A DNA stretch of 64,000 bases, taken from contig PUFA01000022.1 in assembly GCA_003508835.1 (NCBI GenBank), positions 4,712,001 through 4,776,000 on the forward strand. Direction: 5' to 3'. How positions within the stretch are numbered: the stretch's first letter is position 1; the number at the start of each line of letters is the position of its first letter. Source of the DNA: Eonycteris spelaea. Lineage: Eukaryota; Chordata; Mammalia; Chiroptera; Pteropodidae. A program made the translations under genes and the position numbers. Of this stretch, positions 1 to 12,500 are shown piece after piece. The notes below the pieces were generated by a model. It worked only from the letters and a program-made list of their open reading frames with translations, made no database searches and was not told the origin of the DNA.

Positions 1-717
1 TTTCATCAAATTTTTTGGTGACCAGCAATTTTTTTTTCCTTTATAAATGAACACAAACATGATAAAACAATAAAATAAAGTATGAGGATAGGAGAAAGAA
101 ATAAGGAATAAATAATGCCATAGCATCCTGATGGTTTTTAATCTTTGAATCACTACTTATTTTTAGAAGAGACTTTGAAAACAAAAGCTCTTTAAATATT
201 TAGCATTGTGTGTCTTTCTGAGTAGAAACTATTTCTAAAAATAGTTTTAAAAGGGAAAATATTGATTATTTTTGTTTTGTTTTCTGAGATAAGAACTATT
301 TTTTTAACCTTAAATATATGTGGATGTGATTATACTGATCCAGATGCTAATTTTCTTTCCTGGTGTATTTACATGCAAAGAAGCAGCAAAATAAAACCCG
401 AAAGCAGTGCTTAAGAAGAAAAGGTGAAAAGGATAAGAGAAAAAGGCAGGAGAGGAGGAACACAGATGTCTTACCAGTAAAACACTTATACCTCATTCAC
501 ATGTACATATCTACCTACTGAGGATATGCATTTGGTAGCAACGGAAGCAGGAGAAAAGGCTTCTTTATGCTTAAAAATGGTAAAGGGTTTGTAAACTTAA
601 TCTTATAATTACCCAAACTCTATCAGAATTGTTACGAAGCTAGCTCTGATAGAGATCTAAAGATATTAAGAAGGGAAGAAAGTGAAACAGAAGAAAGTAA
701 AAGAAAAATCAGAGTGA
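1..717. other. AT-rich sequence, no feature seen
   Basis: Stop codons are frequent in all frames. I recognise no repeat family, RNA gene or splice-bounded open segment. The stretch becomes purine-rich between about 400 and 700. Confidence 0.6.
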
Positions 718-1509
718 TGTAGGATCTGCGCACCCCCTGGGGACTCAAGTCCTGCACCGAGAGGGAGTGGGAAGGTCCTTGACTGTGTGCAGGAAAGAAT
801 TCAGGTGCGAGCCAGAGTTAGAGACAAGAAGAATTTATGAGAGAAGGAACCGTGTTCCACAGACAGCCGTGGTCACCTCTCAGAGACAGTTGAAATCTGT
901 TTTCCCTTTCGGGATGTGGGTGTGTGACGTGAGAGGCACGGGGAGGTAGGTAGTGACCTCCGCGGGGGTCTTCCTGGAGGTTTCCTGTGGTCTGGCTGTG
1001 TGCTCATCAACCAGGTACGTGTCCAGCAGCACGCAGCGGGCTCCCAGTCCAACCTGGTGTGACGCTGAGTCAGTTCGTGTAGTTCTCAGGCCTCTCTCCT
1101 GCATCGAGAGGAAGCACGGTCAACAGACGAGCAGAGACTGAGAGCCTGAGAACCACTGAGATTGTGGTAGAAATAAAGAGATCCAGACGTTGCAAGAGAT
1201 CAGTACACCTTGCGGAAACAGAGAGGATTTAATGGGAGTGTCAGGTAGCTAGTCAGACTTGAGTGACAGGGGGAACAAAGGAATAGGGGCCCAGCCTAGA
1301 TAATGCCCGAAGAACACCCCAATGGTGGTAGAATTCTGGGTGCGCACATGCGCACCAGGCAGAGTTATACGGCAGCCAGGTGTCAATCAAAATGACCCGC
1401 TTGCCGGCCACCGAGGAATGCCTTTGGAACCTCCCATCACAGCCCCAGTGTAAGGCGGACATTCGCTCTTCTGGCCCTTTTCTTTAGTGGCCTCTTTGTG
1501 TTAGTTACA
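718..1509 (-). mobile_element. Solo LTR of an endogenous retrovirus
   Basis: The 792-bp segment begins TGTA and ends TACA, the short inverted ends expected of a retroviral LTR. It is much richer in G+C and CpG than its flanks. Read on the minus strand, a TATA-like GTATAA (plus 1364-1369) lies about 135 bp before an ATTAAA poly(A) signal (plus 1228-1233). A C/T-rich U5-like region then follows, which is LTR order. A near-palindrome around TGCGCA (1339-1356) lies in the U3-like part. No gag, pol or env sequence is next to it, so it looks like a solo LTR left by recombination. The flanks (GTGA on the left, GCTC on the right) do not form an obvious target-site duplication, so an end may be eroded or misplaced. 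Class I (ERV1) is my guess from the U5 style. The short open frames inside it are not genes. Confidence 0.55.
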
Positions 1510-1774
1510 GCTCAGGACCATGTGCTTCCATGGGACATACTTTGTCTTTCTCCATGTGGCATTCTTAGTCTTTCTAAAACATGCTGTAAAGAAATCTTCT
1601 ATAAATCCCGATGACCTGTGCTTACTCACTGCATCATTTGAGGAAGGACTGAAGGAAAATGCTGACTACACTTCCGCGGTGTCGTTATCCCTCCCCGCTT
1701 AGGGGTGACACCGAACTCCGATAGCATTAAAAGCGCATGTGCGATTGCATCGGACAGGGTCATCTCTTACTCAG

Positions 1775-1912
1775 TGTGTGATGTTTCCCAATGCATTTAT
1801 CTGAGCATCACCCTCCCCACGTAATAACGATAGGCTGATATCAACTATTGTAATGGGTTATTGTGAACATTAAATGGCATGAGTATGTGAAAGTATCCCA
1901 CACAGGGAATAT
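1775..1912 (+). mobile_element. MIR SINE fragment
   Basis: The 3' half of a MIR is recognisable. A run resembling AATAATAATAG is followed by a TTGTGA-type GTTATTGTGAACATTAAATG block and a GTATGTGAAAG block. The copy is strongly diverged and lacks a clear 5' tRNA-like end. Confidence 0.5.
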
Positions 1913-3690
1913 TTTAAAGATAACGTGTCAAATTATGTCATGTCATCGATTAACGGAAATGGAAAAATAATAGCTAAAGCTATATTTAGAGAAAGATCAG
2001 AGAGAAGAAAAACAAAAGACAAAGACATTAAAAACATCGGAGAGTTAGACATATATGTAAAGAGAAAGAGACACAAAGTTAATTTTAACTCAAGAGATAC
2101 ATTCTTCAAATCACAGAAAATCAGTATCATTTAACTCGATGGATGTTATCTTAGAAAGTACAAATTATCCCGACTGAATTTTGGGAATACACAATCTGAA
2201 TGTTTGTTAAAGCACTGAAAGGGCGAATCAATGTCATTTGTAGTTTTATTCCCTGCGGATGAAGACAAGAGAGTCTCCCAGAATAAAAGGAAAAGTGGGC
2301 TCTGCAGAAATTTGCCGGTGAAAGTTCCTGGCCTCATACCTGTAACCAGGAGTAGTTGAAGCCCCGAGTTACCTTTTCCTTCTTGACAGTGGGGACCACT
2401 GATGTTCTCTCCTCTGAGAATTAGAACGTGTGGTTTCCGTTTTTGCCAACAATGAAAATAATACAGTTTTCAAAGAGAAGCCTTCAAGCTGTTTCCACGA
2501 AAGGCTTTTATAGTCATTTTTCATTTGCACAATTATACATCCAGAACCCATTTTTTAAATTTTTGTGTTACAGATCAGCCTAAGTGGGGAGCTAAATTGA
2601 GTTTAGTATTCACAGATTTTCCTCCTTCGATTTTAAAAGTTTGAAATATTAGTCTGTGAAAATATTTGATATATTTTTTAAAATTTAAATTTAGTTCAAA
2701 TGCAATCTCCAAATTTCAGGTGAGAAACTATGAATAAATAAAAGTAAGGAAAATTCTTAAATAGTGTCATGTACTGAATAGATATTGAGTAAACTTGCTT
2801 TGATGATAACTATTTAAATATCATGTAAATGTAGAAGTGTTGGCACTTTGACCCACAAAGCACTGCTTTTAAATGTATGAGTAAATATATGGAATCTAAT
2901 TATGAATTGATTTCATTAAGAAAGGTGCTAATTTTTGAAAGGCATCTTAATTTAGCTATTAAGTTATAAGCTAGAGATATGCTTTTATCAAAATCATAAT
3001 GTCTCCTTTTTTATTATGTTTCCAAATCATTGCTGGGGACTTATTGTTGCTTGAGGCCCAGTCCAAAGGTTATTTTGCCCGCTTTTCACATTCCAAAGGT
3101 TTGAGGAATAGGTTGTACAAGGCATTTCTTCTGAGATGGCAGCTCCTTTTAAAGTGACTCCATCTTGTTATTTTTCATATTATTATCACCATCATTATTA
3201 TTATACTGAAAGTCTGATTGCCATTTATTTAGCATCTACACTGCAGAAGGCAGAGAAGAGAGAGGACAATTAAAAATAAATACACAGGTATATAAATTTC
3301 TAATTTATCTTTATCTTTAGTTTAAAAAAAATACTAGCTATAAAGAGACAAACAATAAATGCGACTATTATGTTTTCAAAATGCCTAAGCACGACAGAAT
3401 CCTCTCACAGAGCAGTGCCCTTGGTGCCCACACTGTGCTGGCTTTTGTCGCTGTAGCCCAGACAGTGCAGTACCATTGTTATGCAAAGCTTTATTCTGCT
3501 CTGCAGAGTTCTTGAATGAGTGATAAAGGTAATTCATGCAACAGAGATTGTATCAAATTCTATGACGCAACTTAAAAAATAAAAATCTGGATACCACACA
3601 TTTCTTTTGGAATATATCATCTTATCCAAATGTGTTGATAATAATTTAACTGTTCCTCCAAAAGAAAGAGAAAAAACTTAAAGTATTTAA
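1913..3690. other. Unique-looking AT-rich sequence
   Basis: No recognisable repeat family, RNA gene or coding segment. There is a short ATT-rich run near 3178-3205. The open frames are short (69 codons or fewer) and have no recognisable protein features. Confidence 0.5.
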
Positions 3691-3728
3691 ATTATTTGTT
3701 TTGTTTGTTTGTTCATTTGTTTGTTTAT
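3691..3728 (+). repeat. (TTTG)n simple repeat
   Basis: Imperfect tandem TTTG/GTTT units, read directly from the sequence. Confidence 0.8.
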
Positions 3729-4235
3729 TGTCTTTGGGGATTTTTGTGTGCAATGTCATATTCTCACTTCCTTTTATTCAGCAGCGATACACACTGCTTC
3801 TCTACTTCAAGCCCAGGTCTGCATTTTTGTTATTCTGTTCAGGAACGTTCCATTTAATCTGATTTCTCTCAACCTTTCACTCAATCAAGTAGTGTTCTCA
3901 TTCTGAAATGCTAATATTCAGCTTTATACAGCAGTTAGTTGAGAACCTCTGACAATTCCATTTAGCCTATGGTAGATATTTCAGTTATTTATTTATTTTT
4001 TTTTAAATGGTCCCTCACTCAACAGCCTCATACACAGTCTCAGCTGATATACAAACACATCCTTGTTTTTTTGGTGTGTGCTTTTGATATTCTTCATCAG
4101 CCATTTAGAGCCTTTCGCTACATCCCAACAACTCTTATGTACATACTACTACTATCCCCAAATAAGTACCAATTAAATCAATCGAGTAATAAATATTTTA
4201 AATACTTGCTATTTTAACAAATATTTTGTTGAAAT

Positions 4236-4440
4236 AACTTTCTAGACCCAAGATGGAGATACTCCTGCTAGAGGTCGCACATCAGCAAACCAAACCTTAG
4301 GTAACTTTCCCTTCCCTTTAGAGGACGCACTTGAACAGAAATGCAGTGTATCCGGTCAGCCAAACCCCAGACACCAAGCCAGCTCCGGGGGTCGTCTACC
4401 CCAAACACAGTTGACTGTGTGGCCCAAGCCAGTTCATATT
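4236..4440. other. Possible old LTR or transposon fragment, unassigned
   Basis: About 200 bp with higher G+C and several CpGs, sharply different from the AT-rich flanks. It starts near CCCAAGATGGAG and ends near CCCAAGCCAG. The texture resembles an ancient LTR, but I cannot name a family and see no terminal repeats. Confidence 0.25.
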
Positions 4441-6295
4441 TTTAGTCTTCTCTTCCTTGTTCTTTATTCTTTATCCTATGAAAGCCTTTTCCCATTTTGC
4501 ATTTCTCTCAAAGGAGACTTTCTGCTTCGTGAAGTATTAAATACAATTTGTTTGCATCACCTAAATTGTCTTTAAAGCATTTGTAACTATTTTTAAATTG
4601 ATAAACCTACGAAGTGTTTAGTCTAGTGAAAAACTTATGTCTAGTTATGTTTCTTCTCAAGGAGAAGTTAGAAATTTAGAGCAGCCAAGTCTTTACTCTA
4701 CTTAGTAGCATTTAGCGCATTTTAATAGAAACACACTATCGGTCATTGCATCAGAGCTCACCTCATTTATTTATCCGTGTCGTGTTTCTAGACCGTCTTC
4801 TGTGTGTCAGGATTTCAGTGGAAAATAAGTGTTTAGTCGTGAACAAATTGATGCGTTCTTCCTTTATAGAGTTTATTTAGAAATGATTCAGTTTGTTTTA
4901 TAGTCATCCGTAGGTCATTTGTGTCCGTTTATTGTGAGCCCTTTTATTCAACATTAATTAAATATATCATTGGAAATGGGCGCAAAACCCAACTTTTTTT
5001 GTAAGTCATTTTAACTATAAAAATATTAGAATGAGTTTCTAAATTCCAGTTGCAAGGCTGTAGTAAAAAAGTAAATAAGAGCAACACTGCACAAAGCTTA
5101 ATTCATTTAATTTAAACTTCTTCCTAATTGTGTGACTATAGTTATTTACATTTTGTTATTGAAATGACTTCTTTTATGGAATGGATGTGATATACATGGT
5201 CGTTAAACATATGGCTATTTCATTAAGAAAAATATTTTTTTTTCTTAAAATTCAAAGCAAATAAGCCAGATAGTAGTTATTTCATTAAGATTGAAATAAA
5301 TAGCTCTGTGAAATAGAAATAAGTTTGCAAATTGAATAATTAGTGTGTTTTTTTACAGGTATGTTTTATGTCATTAGTGCCACAGACATACAGATAAGGA
5401 CAGCGAGATATTTTGAGGCACTAACTCAAATTCATGTTCAAACCCTCACAGCTTAAGTCAGTTGTACTGATACACACACTCAATCCAATATCCTCTCAAA
5501 AGAATGACAGTGAGGATACTGGCAGGCCGGTCATATTTAATAAGGCATATGGCCCTAATGGCCTATTTGGGAGTTTAATACTGGAATGTTTGGTTGGCAC
5601 AAAAAGATACCCATGAAAAGTGCCACATTCATGATCTCTACACCGTCTGTTGGCTATTACCGAGCTGGAAAATAGATCAAGGTTAAATATTTTTCTCTCA
5701 AATTAAAAACACATTAAGCCAAACAAAAGGTCTGATTATTTCGAAACAATGTCATTAGGATGATTTATGCAAATGCACGAGATAGTCTATTTAAACTAAA
5801 ATGTCGAGGTGTATATCACTGTGAGAGTTTACCGTGCTACCTGCTAATATACTACTATTTTAGAAATCGAAACCATCACCTTAAATGTCTTTTCTCATAC
5901 AGATATACTACATTTTTGTATTTCTGTGATTTTAGGCAAATATTTCTGGCAAGGTTTAAAGCGATGAAGGTAAAGAGGGATGAGGGCCTTCATTTCAGAA
6001 CCTGGTCATTACAAACATTATAAATTTCAGAAGCGTGTTATGTGAGAGACCACTTTGTACCATGTTTTTTTTTTTTTAACTGTTGGATTCCTCAAACATT
6101 TCTATGTATGTCTCCTGTTCCCAATGACTTTGATTAGACATATTATTACATTGATGACCCACATTTTAATTTTAACCCATTTGCCCACTTCTTAAAATAT
6201 CTCACGTACTAACAAACTGGCCTCAGTATTGCTCCCAGAGCATAGCTACACATGTCCCAGGTGGACCTTTTCCCTCCCCTCATCCCTCCCAGGTG
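4441..6295. other. AT-rich sequence, no feature seen
   Basis: No repeat family or coding region recognised. Short T runs occur (for example around 6066-6078). The open frame from 5760 to 6023 (87 codons) has no recognisable protein features. Confidence 0.5.
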
Positions 6296-6299
6296 TCAT

Positions 6300-6515
6300 G
6301 GTGGGAAGCCATGGAATGCAGTGGCCCTGGAACAAGACTCCCTGAGTTCGAATCCCAGCTCCAGCACTTGCCAGCAGCGGGTGTACAATTCTGTCTGAGC
6401 CTCAGTATCTTTGTCTATAAATTAAAGCACAGAAGTTACAGTGAGGAATAAGTGAGATGACATAAGTAAATTGTACAAAGCAGCTCCTGCACACAGTCAG
6501 CATGTCCAAAGCTTA
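6300..6515 (+). mobile_element. MIR SINE, near full length
   Basis: A clear MIR. The tRNA-like part contains the B-box-like GTTCGAATCCCAGCTC (about 6347). It is followed by a CACTTGCCAGC core, a GAGCCTCAGTATCTTTGTCTATAAA segment, a GTGAGGAATAAGTGAGATGA block and a final GCTCCTGCACACAGT tail block. The order matches the family on the plus strand. Confidence 0.85.
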
Positions 6516-6524
6516 GCGATTCTT

Positions 6525-6625
6525 ATTGTTTATCAAGAACTTACTTGTGCTTCAAATCCCTTGTGGACAGTGCTTTCCAACACCATCCACCCGATCATTC
6601 TTCCTGCGACCCAAATGCCCTTCGG
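6525..6625 (-). mobile_element. Probable MIR/L2-type fragment, inverted
   Basis: A TTTATCAAGAACTTACTTGTG block followed by a GGACAGTGCTTTCCAACACC block resembles the reverse complement of a MIR or L2 3' end. It lies just after the plus-strand MIR, giving an inverted pair of old repeats. Confidence 0.35.
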
Positions 6626-7055
6626 CTCTAGTTCTTTGGTTCTGATAGTCAACCTTGTACTGTTGTTGTTCTATCCTAGTCTCTTCTTGTTAACAGATGA
6701 TACCTTCCTCGGGGAAGAGCTTGTGTCTTCTTTCTTTATAAAAGGTTATGGTATAGGCACAATAACGAATGTACGGTACCGTGGAAAATTGAAGGTCCAA
6801 AACTGGCAGCAGAATAGTCAGCGGCGTGGAACCTACTGCGATTTTCTGGTGCACATCTGTAGTCATGCTCTTTCTTTTTGGTCATAGGGCAGAAAGGGCA
6901 AACATGCTCTTAATGGTTTCAGAGATGTTCAGAGATGTTATAACAAATTCATAAACATTTTAAGGTTATAAACTGATGCTTCTGCAAGTATAATTAATGC
7001 TCTTAAGAGAGGACCAATGTGACAGCTTCAGATACTGCCAACTATTCCATGATCA
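6626..7055. other. No gene seen; small tandem duplication
   Basis: The sequence looks unique. The decamer CAGAGATGTT is repeated twice head to tail at 6926-6945. The open frame of 138 codons that runs from 6471 through here starts inside the MIR and has no recognisable domain. Confidence 0.5.
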
Positions 7056-7059
7056 GGGT

Positions 7060-7475
7060 CGTTCACACACATATGGGTCCTCCTTCTGGCCACAGAGTAG
7101 GATTTCACATTACTACAGATTTCCACTCGCTTTGAAGTTAGGCATTGCCAGATGACCTATCGTGGCCAGTGAAATGTGAGCGGATATAATGTCTCAGATC
7201 CTGAAGAAGTTTTAGAAACCAACGTGGAACTCTTCATGGACCTTCCGGCATCCATAGTGCTCACTGGGAGGAGGCCTCTGCGAGGCCGAGTCTCTGACTG
7301 GCTGCTATGATCCGGATCTCTACCTTTCTATCCCACGCACCTGTATTAAAAGTACCATACGAGTGAGAAATAGGTCTTGGCTCGATTAAGCAATTTAAGG
7401 TGTGTTTTTGTTTTTTTTTGTTTTGTTTTGTTTTGTTTTTCTGAAGCATAACCTAACTTATCCTGACTAAACACT
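7060..7475 (+). mobile_element. Decayed MaLR-like LTR
   Basis: Blocks in LTR order on the plus strand: GGCCAGTGAAATGTGAGCGG at about 7163, a GAGTGAGAAATA block (7360), and a terminal CTGAAGCATAACCTAACTTA plus TCCTGACTAA block at 7441-7470. A T/TTTTG-rich run (7406-7440) sits where the family has its T-rich tail. I recognise this as an ancient ERVL-MaLR-type LTR, but the subfamily is uncertain and the 5' boundary is unclear. Confidence 0.5.
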
Positions 7476-7975
7476 GGTTTCCTTGAGATTTTAGGCACTT
7501 GGGTAGCAGAGTTTGGTGCTGCTCTAGTAATACTACCCTTTCCACTTCTGACACCACCACCATAATCGATTACTTTTAGCGTCTCTGTTATTAGAGAGCT
7601 TACTATGAAGCGGACATTAACTAGTACTTTGAGATAATTTTTTTCCCCAAATCTATGATGAATGATGTTATAAACGAATGCTGCTGCCCTGTTCAGCACA
7701 AGCATGCCATTTGAATGAGATGTGATTCTCTTTCTGAAATTAGAGAAAGGCTTGAAGAGACAGGCAGGGGGTGTCACGGCATGTAAATTAGCATGTGCTT
7801 GCCTGAGATAGGAACATTCTTCCAAGGCCCCCGTGGAAGTCATTTCGAGATCCCAGCTGCACCAGATAAACCTGGGAGATCCAAACAATACCTCAAAGGC
7901 TCTGAAAATTAAGCTGCCATTGGAACCACACCCCACAAAAGAAGATCAGGGTCTGTGTACTGAACCCAGAAAACA
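7476..7975. other. Unassigned sequence between two LTRs
   Basis: About 500 bp between two plus-strand MaLR-like LTRs. It could be internal MaLR sequence or unique DNA; I recognise neither. The longest open frame of the window (196 codons, minus strand 7346-7936) covers it but runs into the neighbouring LTR's T-rich tail, giving a lysine/glutamine-rich C terminus. It shows no known domain. Confidence 0.4.
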
Positions 7976-8328
7976 TGATGGGCTACTATAGATGGGGCAT
8001 CTGTGTCCTTCCAAAGCTTATAGGTTGAATCTTAATGTGTAACGTGATGGTTATAGTGACGCAGACCTTGAGAGGTGATTATATCACGGGAGTGGTGCCC
8101 TCATAAATGAGACTTGTGATTTTATCAGAGAAACTCCAGATTATTCTTTTCCCTTTTTTTGCCACATGAGGACACAGTGAGAATACGCAGTCTGTGAATT
8201 GAGATGTGAACCCTCACCAGACTCCCAAACCTGTGGTCCCTTAACCTTGGCCTTCTCAGCTGTTAGAAATCCATTTCTACTGTTGATAAACTGCCAAGTC
8301 CGTGGAATTCTGGTATAGCGACCTGACA
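7976..8328 (+). mobile_element. MaLR LTR (MST/MLT1 type)
   Basis: Recognisable blocks in order: TTGAATCTTAATGTGTAA, GAGAGGTGATTATATCA, a GTGCCCTCATAAATGAGACT block, GCCACATGAGGACACAGTGAGAA, and CCCTCACCAGACTC. A GTTGATAAACTGCCAAGTC block and a GACCTGACAC end follow. The length (about 350 bp) fits a MaLR LTR. No partner LTR or internal region is assigned, so it is probably solo. Confidence 0.7.
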
Positions 8329-8559
8329 CACACACACACCTACTGAAATAAAAGGTTTTCATAGAAACTAGAGACTTCTGAAACAATAGACAACATGTCC
8401 AGGATACAAATGAAAATTACCGATTGTACCAGGAACTGAGAAAATCACAACCTGCATGAGATGATCAGCAGACGATAACACCAAGGTGAAGTGTGTGGTG
8501 CAGGTAGCTGGAAGGGGTTTTAAATGATCATAAACGTACTTCCACAATCAATTACAAGT
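8329..8559. other. Short spacer, no feature beyond a brief CA run
   Basis: An (AC) run of about seven units abuts the LTR end (8326-8340). Nothing else is recognised before the L1 fragment. Confidence 0.5.
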
Positions 8560-9510
8560 TCTCTTGAAGCAATGAAGAAAAAAAGGAAATCTCAGCAATT
8601 AAGTAGAACAATAAAGATGAATCAAATGTATAGAATTGAAAAAAAAAATACAATAACCAGAAATAAAAACTTGAAGAATGGGCTCAATAATAGAAAATAA
8701 ATGACTGAGGACAGAATCAGTGAACTAAGAATTCTATCAAATTTCTAAGAAAGTGATAGAGAGGAAAGTCTTTTCAACTCATTCTTTGATGTGAGTATTA
8801 CTTTGATTCCAAAACCAGACAGACAGGACAGAGGAAACACACACACACACACCCCAGAAAACTATAAACCAATACTACATCTCATTAACTTAGATCAAAA
8901 AATCCTCAACAAGCTGTTAGCAAACCAATTCAAACAATGTAGAAAAATAATTATACAACATTTATACCATGGAGCACTACACAGCAGTACAAAGCAATGG
9001 GCTGTTGATACACAAAGGGACTTGTATTCATATTCTGGAAATTACTTAAATTGGTTGACCTCAGCGCTGTATATCATCTGGCTCCAATTATATAACTGTT
9101 CTGGAAATGATAACATTTTATGGATAAAAAAATAACAGTTGCCAGGGTTTGGGTCTAAGGTAGGTGGGGGCAGGAGGGAGTGGGTGCAACATAAGGGACC
9201 TGTAATGATGGCACTGTTCAGTATCGTGACTGTGGTAATTGATACACAAGCTTGCACAAGTGAAAAAATTGTATAGAACTAAATCTACACACACATATAC
9301 ACACACACGTATAACTGAGGAATTCTGAATGGATTTGTAGATTGTACCAGTATCGATATGATGGTGGTGAGAATACACAATTACTGAAAAATTCCACCAT
9401 TGGATGAAACCAGAGAAAATGTACGTGAGATGTCTCTGTATTATTTCTTATAATTGCATGCGAATCTACAATGATCTCAATAAAAATTTTAATTAAAAAA
9501 ATATAAGCAA
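8560..9510 (+). mobile_element. L1 LINE: ORF2 remnant and 3' end
   Basis: The frame at 8791-8970 retains a piece of L1 ORF2 reverse transcriptase: LIPKPDR, then ENYKPILHLINLDQKILNK and LLANQF. This is followed directly by L1 3'-UTR sequence: a CAACATAAGGGACCTGTAAT-like region, TCTCTGTATTATTTCTTATA at 9433, GAATCTACAATGATCTCAAT at 9463, and AATAAAA with an A-rich tail near 9480-9510. Most of ORF2 between the RT piece and the 3' UTR is missing, so the copy carries an internal deletion as well as 5' truncation. A (CA)n run interrupts the RT piece at about 8838. It is an old, inactive copy of mammalian L1M type. Confidence 0.8.
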
Positions 9511-12500
9511 GTTGAGTGAAAGCACTATATATAACAAGGGAATTCAAATATTTATTAACACTTTTCTATAAAGACTATTCATAGGTGAAAGAATGTTGTA
9601 TTTTGCTATGATTTGTATAATTATATTAGAAATACTTTAAAATTCACCTCATTAAAGAAAATTCCTGTAGTAAATTATAGATTATAATCAGGATGAGTTT
9701 CTTAATATAGATTAACCCAAACTAGTTGTGGAATTTTTTCCCTGATTTCAGCAAGGAGCATGGCATGTTTATAAATTAGCACAAAATGTATTTAACAATG
9801 GAAAGATATGAAGTTAATTGACCTTAGAGAGAGAGAGAGAGAAACAGTTTTATTAAACTTAATTTCTAATTTTGCCTTTGCAAAATTTGACTCAAGAATA
9901 TAAGATTGTTTTATATAATTAGTATTTTTGCAATTTTTTATCTGAAGCAATCAATTATCACTTACAAGTAATAAACACTGAAGGCTATAGTATAATAATG
10001 GACCTCAAAGATTTTCTTAGGAAAAATCTAAAAACTGAATTTACCAATAATATACAGTACTAATAAAACCACTTTATAAATTTGAACTACTGGTAAGAAC
10101 ATACAGTATACAGTACAACACAAGTGTATTAATCTATGTATATAAACACATAAACATAAATGCAAATATATATATATTATATATATATCCCTTTTTCTTT
10201 AGAAAGTTTTTTTTTTTATATATTCTACCTAAATTCTCCCTTTCTTAATAGAGGGTTAAAAATAGATATTGCCCTAGCTTCTTTAGCCACTTCATTTATA
10301 TATTTATTTTTCCCTGTTTAACCTTTGTACTTAGTAAATTCTGTGTTTTTCTACTTATAGCTCCTTGATTTTCTCTTTAATGTGGTGACAGAATTTTAGT
10401 CTTATATTTCTTTAAAGCCTCGGTTACATTCTCATCGCGTACAGCTGAGTGATCAGAATATACTGAAACAGAAAAAAAAAAGCCAGTTGTTTCAAAATGC
10501 TGTGATTATGTGAGCATTTGTTCTGCCTACAAAGTGCTGCTTTGATAAACTCTTCTGCAGCGTTTTTGAACTTACATATTTCCTTGTGCCACCCTGAATT
10601 CGGCTCAGGGGGACTCTAAGTTAAAATAGAGATTCAAACGAATCAGAATAGCTACTTGAAAATGGAACCAGTCCTATATCATGAAAGGAAGAGTTGAAGG
10701 TCCTAAGCATGCTTTAGCTAATGGAGAGAAAGCATCGTGGAGGGTCATCATACCTCCCAGTTTCCCAGGGATTGTCCGGATTTATACCTGTTATCTTAGC
10801 ATACTTTTTAATATTACTCCATTTGTTCACAGTGCCTCAGTTTTGGCACCAAATTATATGGCAACTCTACTTATGAGACACATAGTAACTGCCTTCAGTT
10901 GCTTGAAAGATTGTCATATGGAGAAGACTTAAGTCTCGTGTGTGTGAGGCAGGGCTAGAAACAGTTCAGTGAGCTGAAGCTTTAAGAATGCACCTTTTGG
11001 GTTCAATATAAGAAGGATAGTTTAAAATTTACAAATAGCTCGTTTTCCAAGAGGAGAAACTACTGTCACCGGAGTTATTTAAATGTAGAAGAATGACCTG
11101 TCAGGTTTGTCACAGAATTTCAAGCATCAGAGGAATGGTTAGTTTAATGGATATTTAAATTTCTTTATGATTTCAGTCTCTGAATAATAACTGCCAGAAA
11201 AATAGGAATAACGCTATTTCTTGACTACTGTCATCTAATTTAAGGGTGTTGAGGGTATAATTGACATGTTCACTAGAATCTCATGGATGCAATTCCAAAG
11301 AGGAAAGAAAAAAAATATGTAATTATCAGAAGAGGAAGAAGATATGCTAGATTGGCAAAAGAAAAAAAAATCATATAAACATTAGATGGAAAAATAACTA
11401 TCATGCATGTTGTATTGATCCTAAGATATTTGATCAATACAATGATGAATCTCAAACCCAGGATTTTGCATAATTTGGAATTCTTACACCCACCTTGTAA
11501 CAACAATTCTCTTTATTAACAGCAAGAGAGATTTGTTTAGTATGTATAAATTTTAGCTAAAATTTTTTGCATAGGAATTACCCTGTTTTTTTTTTTCTAT
11601 CACATTTTAGAGAGTTATCTAATTGAAATTACTATATATTAATATTACTTAAATGGATAATTCACTTTTAAAATCTTTAGCTTTAAAAAATAAGGAAATA
11701 GAGTAATTCAGATTAACTAAGCAAGCCTCCCTCTAAACAAAAGACCCAAAGATGTCTGGGATACAAATTGGTTTAATTATTGAGTATGGCAATAGTTATA
11801 ATTGATCAAATAATTTATCATTAATCAATTTTTTCTATGTCATGTAAATAGTTTAGAAGCGTACATTGTTCTCAAATTGCACACTTATTTAGGTCTCTTG
11901 TTTGCTAGCATATTGAACAAATATCTTTTATATAGTCTTTTTTATTTTGAGTAAACATTTGCAACAAATTGTCTTCATCTTTATCAAGCAAACAATGGCC
12001 TTTGTATTTCGAATCGTTTTTGAAGATCTTCAGAAATGATTCATTCTTTCTTCAATAAAATATAGGCTGGAAAATTTGCTTGGAGTATGGAGAGTTTTGG
12101 AAAGTGAAATGCAAGTAATTCCCTTTGAAAGGAATTTAATTCCTTCTCTCTTTTAGAAAGGAGAGAAATGCCTGTCTTAATTCTAGTGCTGTTCTGTCAA
12201 GTCTAGTGAAGGGGAAATTAAAATTATAACTTGAAGGCAGAAAGTATTAATCATCTACACATGAGAAATAGTTATATACACCCAACATTATATGTATATA
12301 ATGTTGCATAGGGAGTTCACCATGACTTAATTTCCAAAATGAAATGTTCAGTGTGATAGCAATTTTGTCTGACTGTCCTTGCAAAAGGAGGGAAGTGAAT
12401 TCATTGATGGAAAACTTGAATAGTAGGAAAAGCAAAAATAAAACATTGACATGAAAAAATGAGAATGAAAAATTTAGCGTTACTCTAAAAGGTATACAGT

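Noticed and set aside
880..1462. Open frames of 60-74 codons around the CpG-rich start of the window
   Set aside because: They lie inside the solo LTR, which explains their base composition.
6340..6370. tRNA-like B box (GAGTTCGAATCCC)
   Set aside because: It is the tRNA-derived head of a MIR SINE. No matching A box, acceptor stem or cloverleaf is visible.
6471..6887. 138-codon open frame on the plus strand
   Set aside because: It starts within a MIR, has no recognisable domain, and the hydrophobic stretch is typical of T-rich DNA.
7346..7936. Longest open frame of the window, 196 codons on the minus strand
   Set aside because: It ends inside the T-rich tail of a MaLR-like LTR, giving a Lys/Gln run. 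It shows no domain, and no promoter or splice context supports it.
8791..9135. 114-codon open frame read as a possible protein
   Set aside because: The first part is a fragment of L1 ORF2 and the rest reads through L1 3' UTR. It is a transposon relic, not a host gene.
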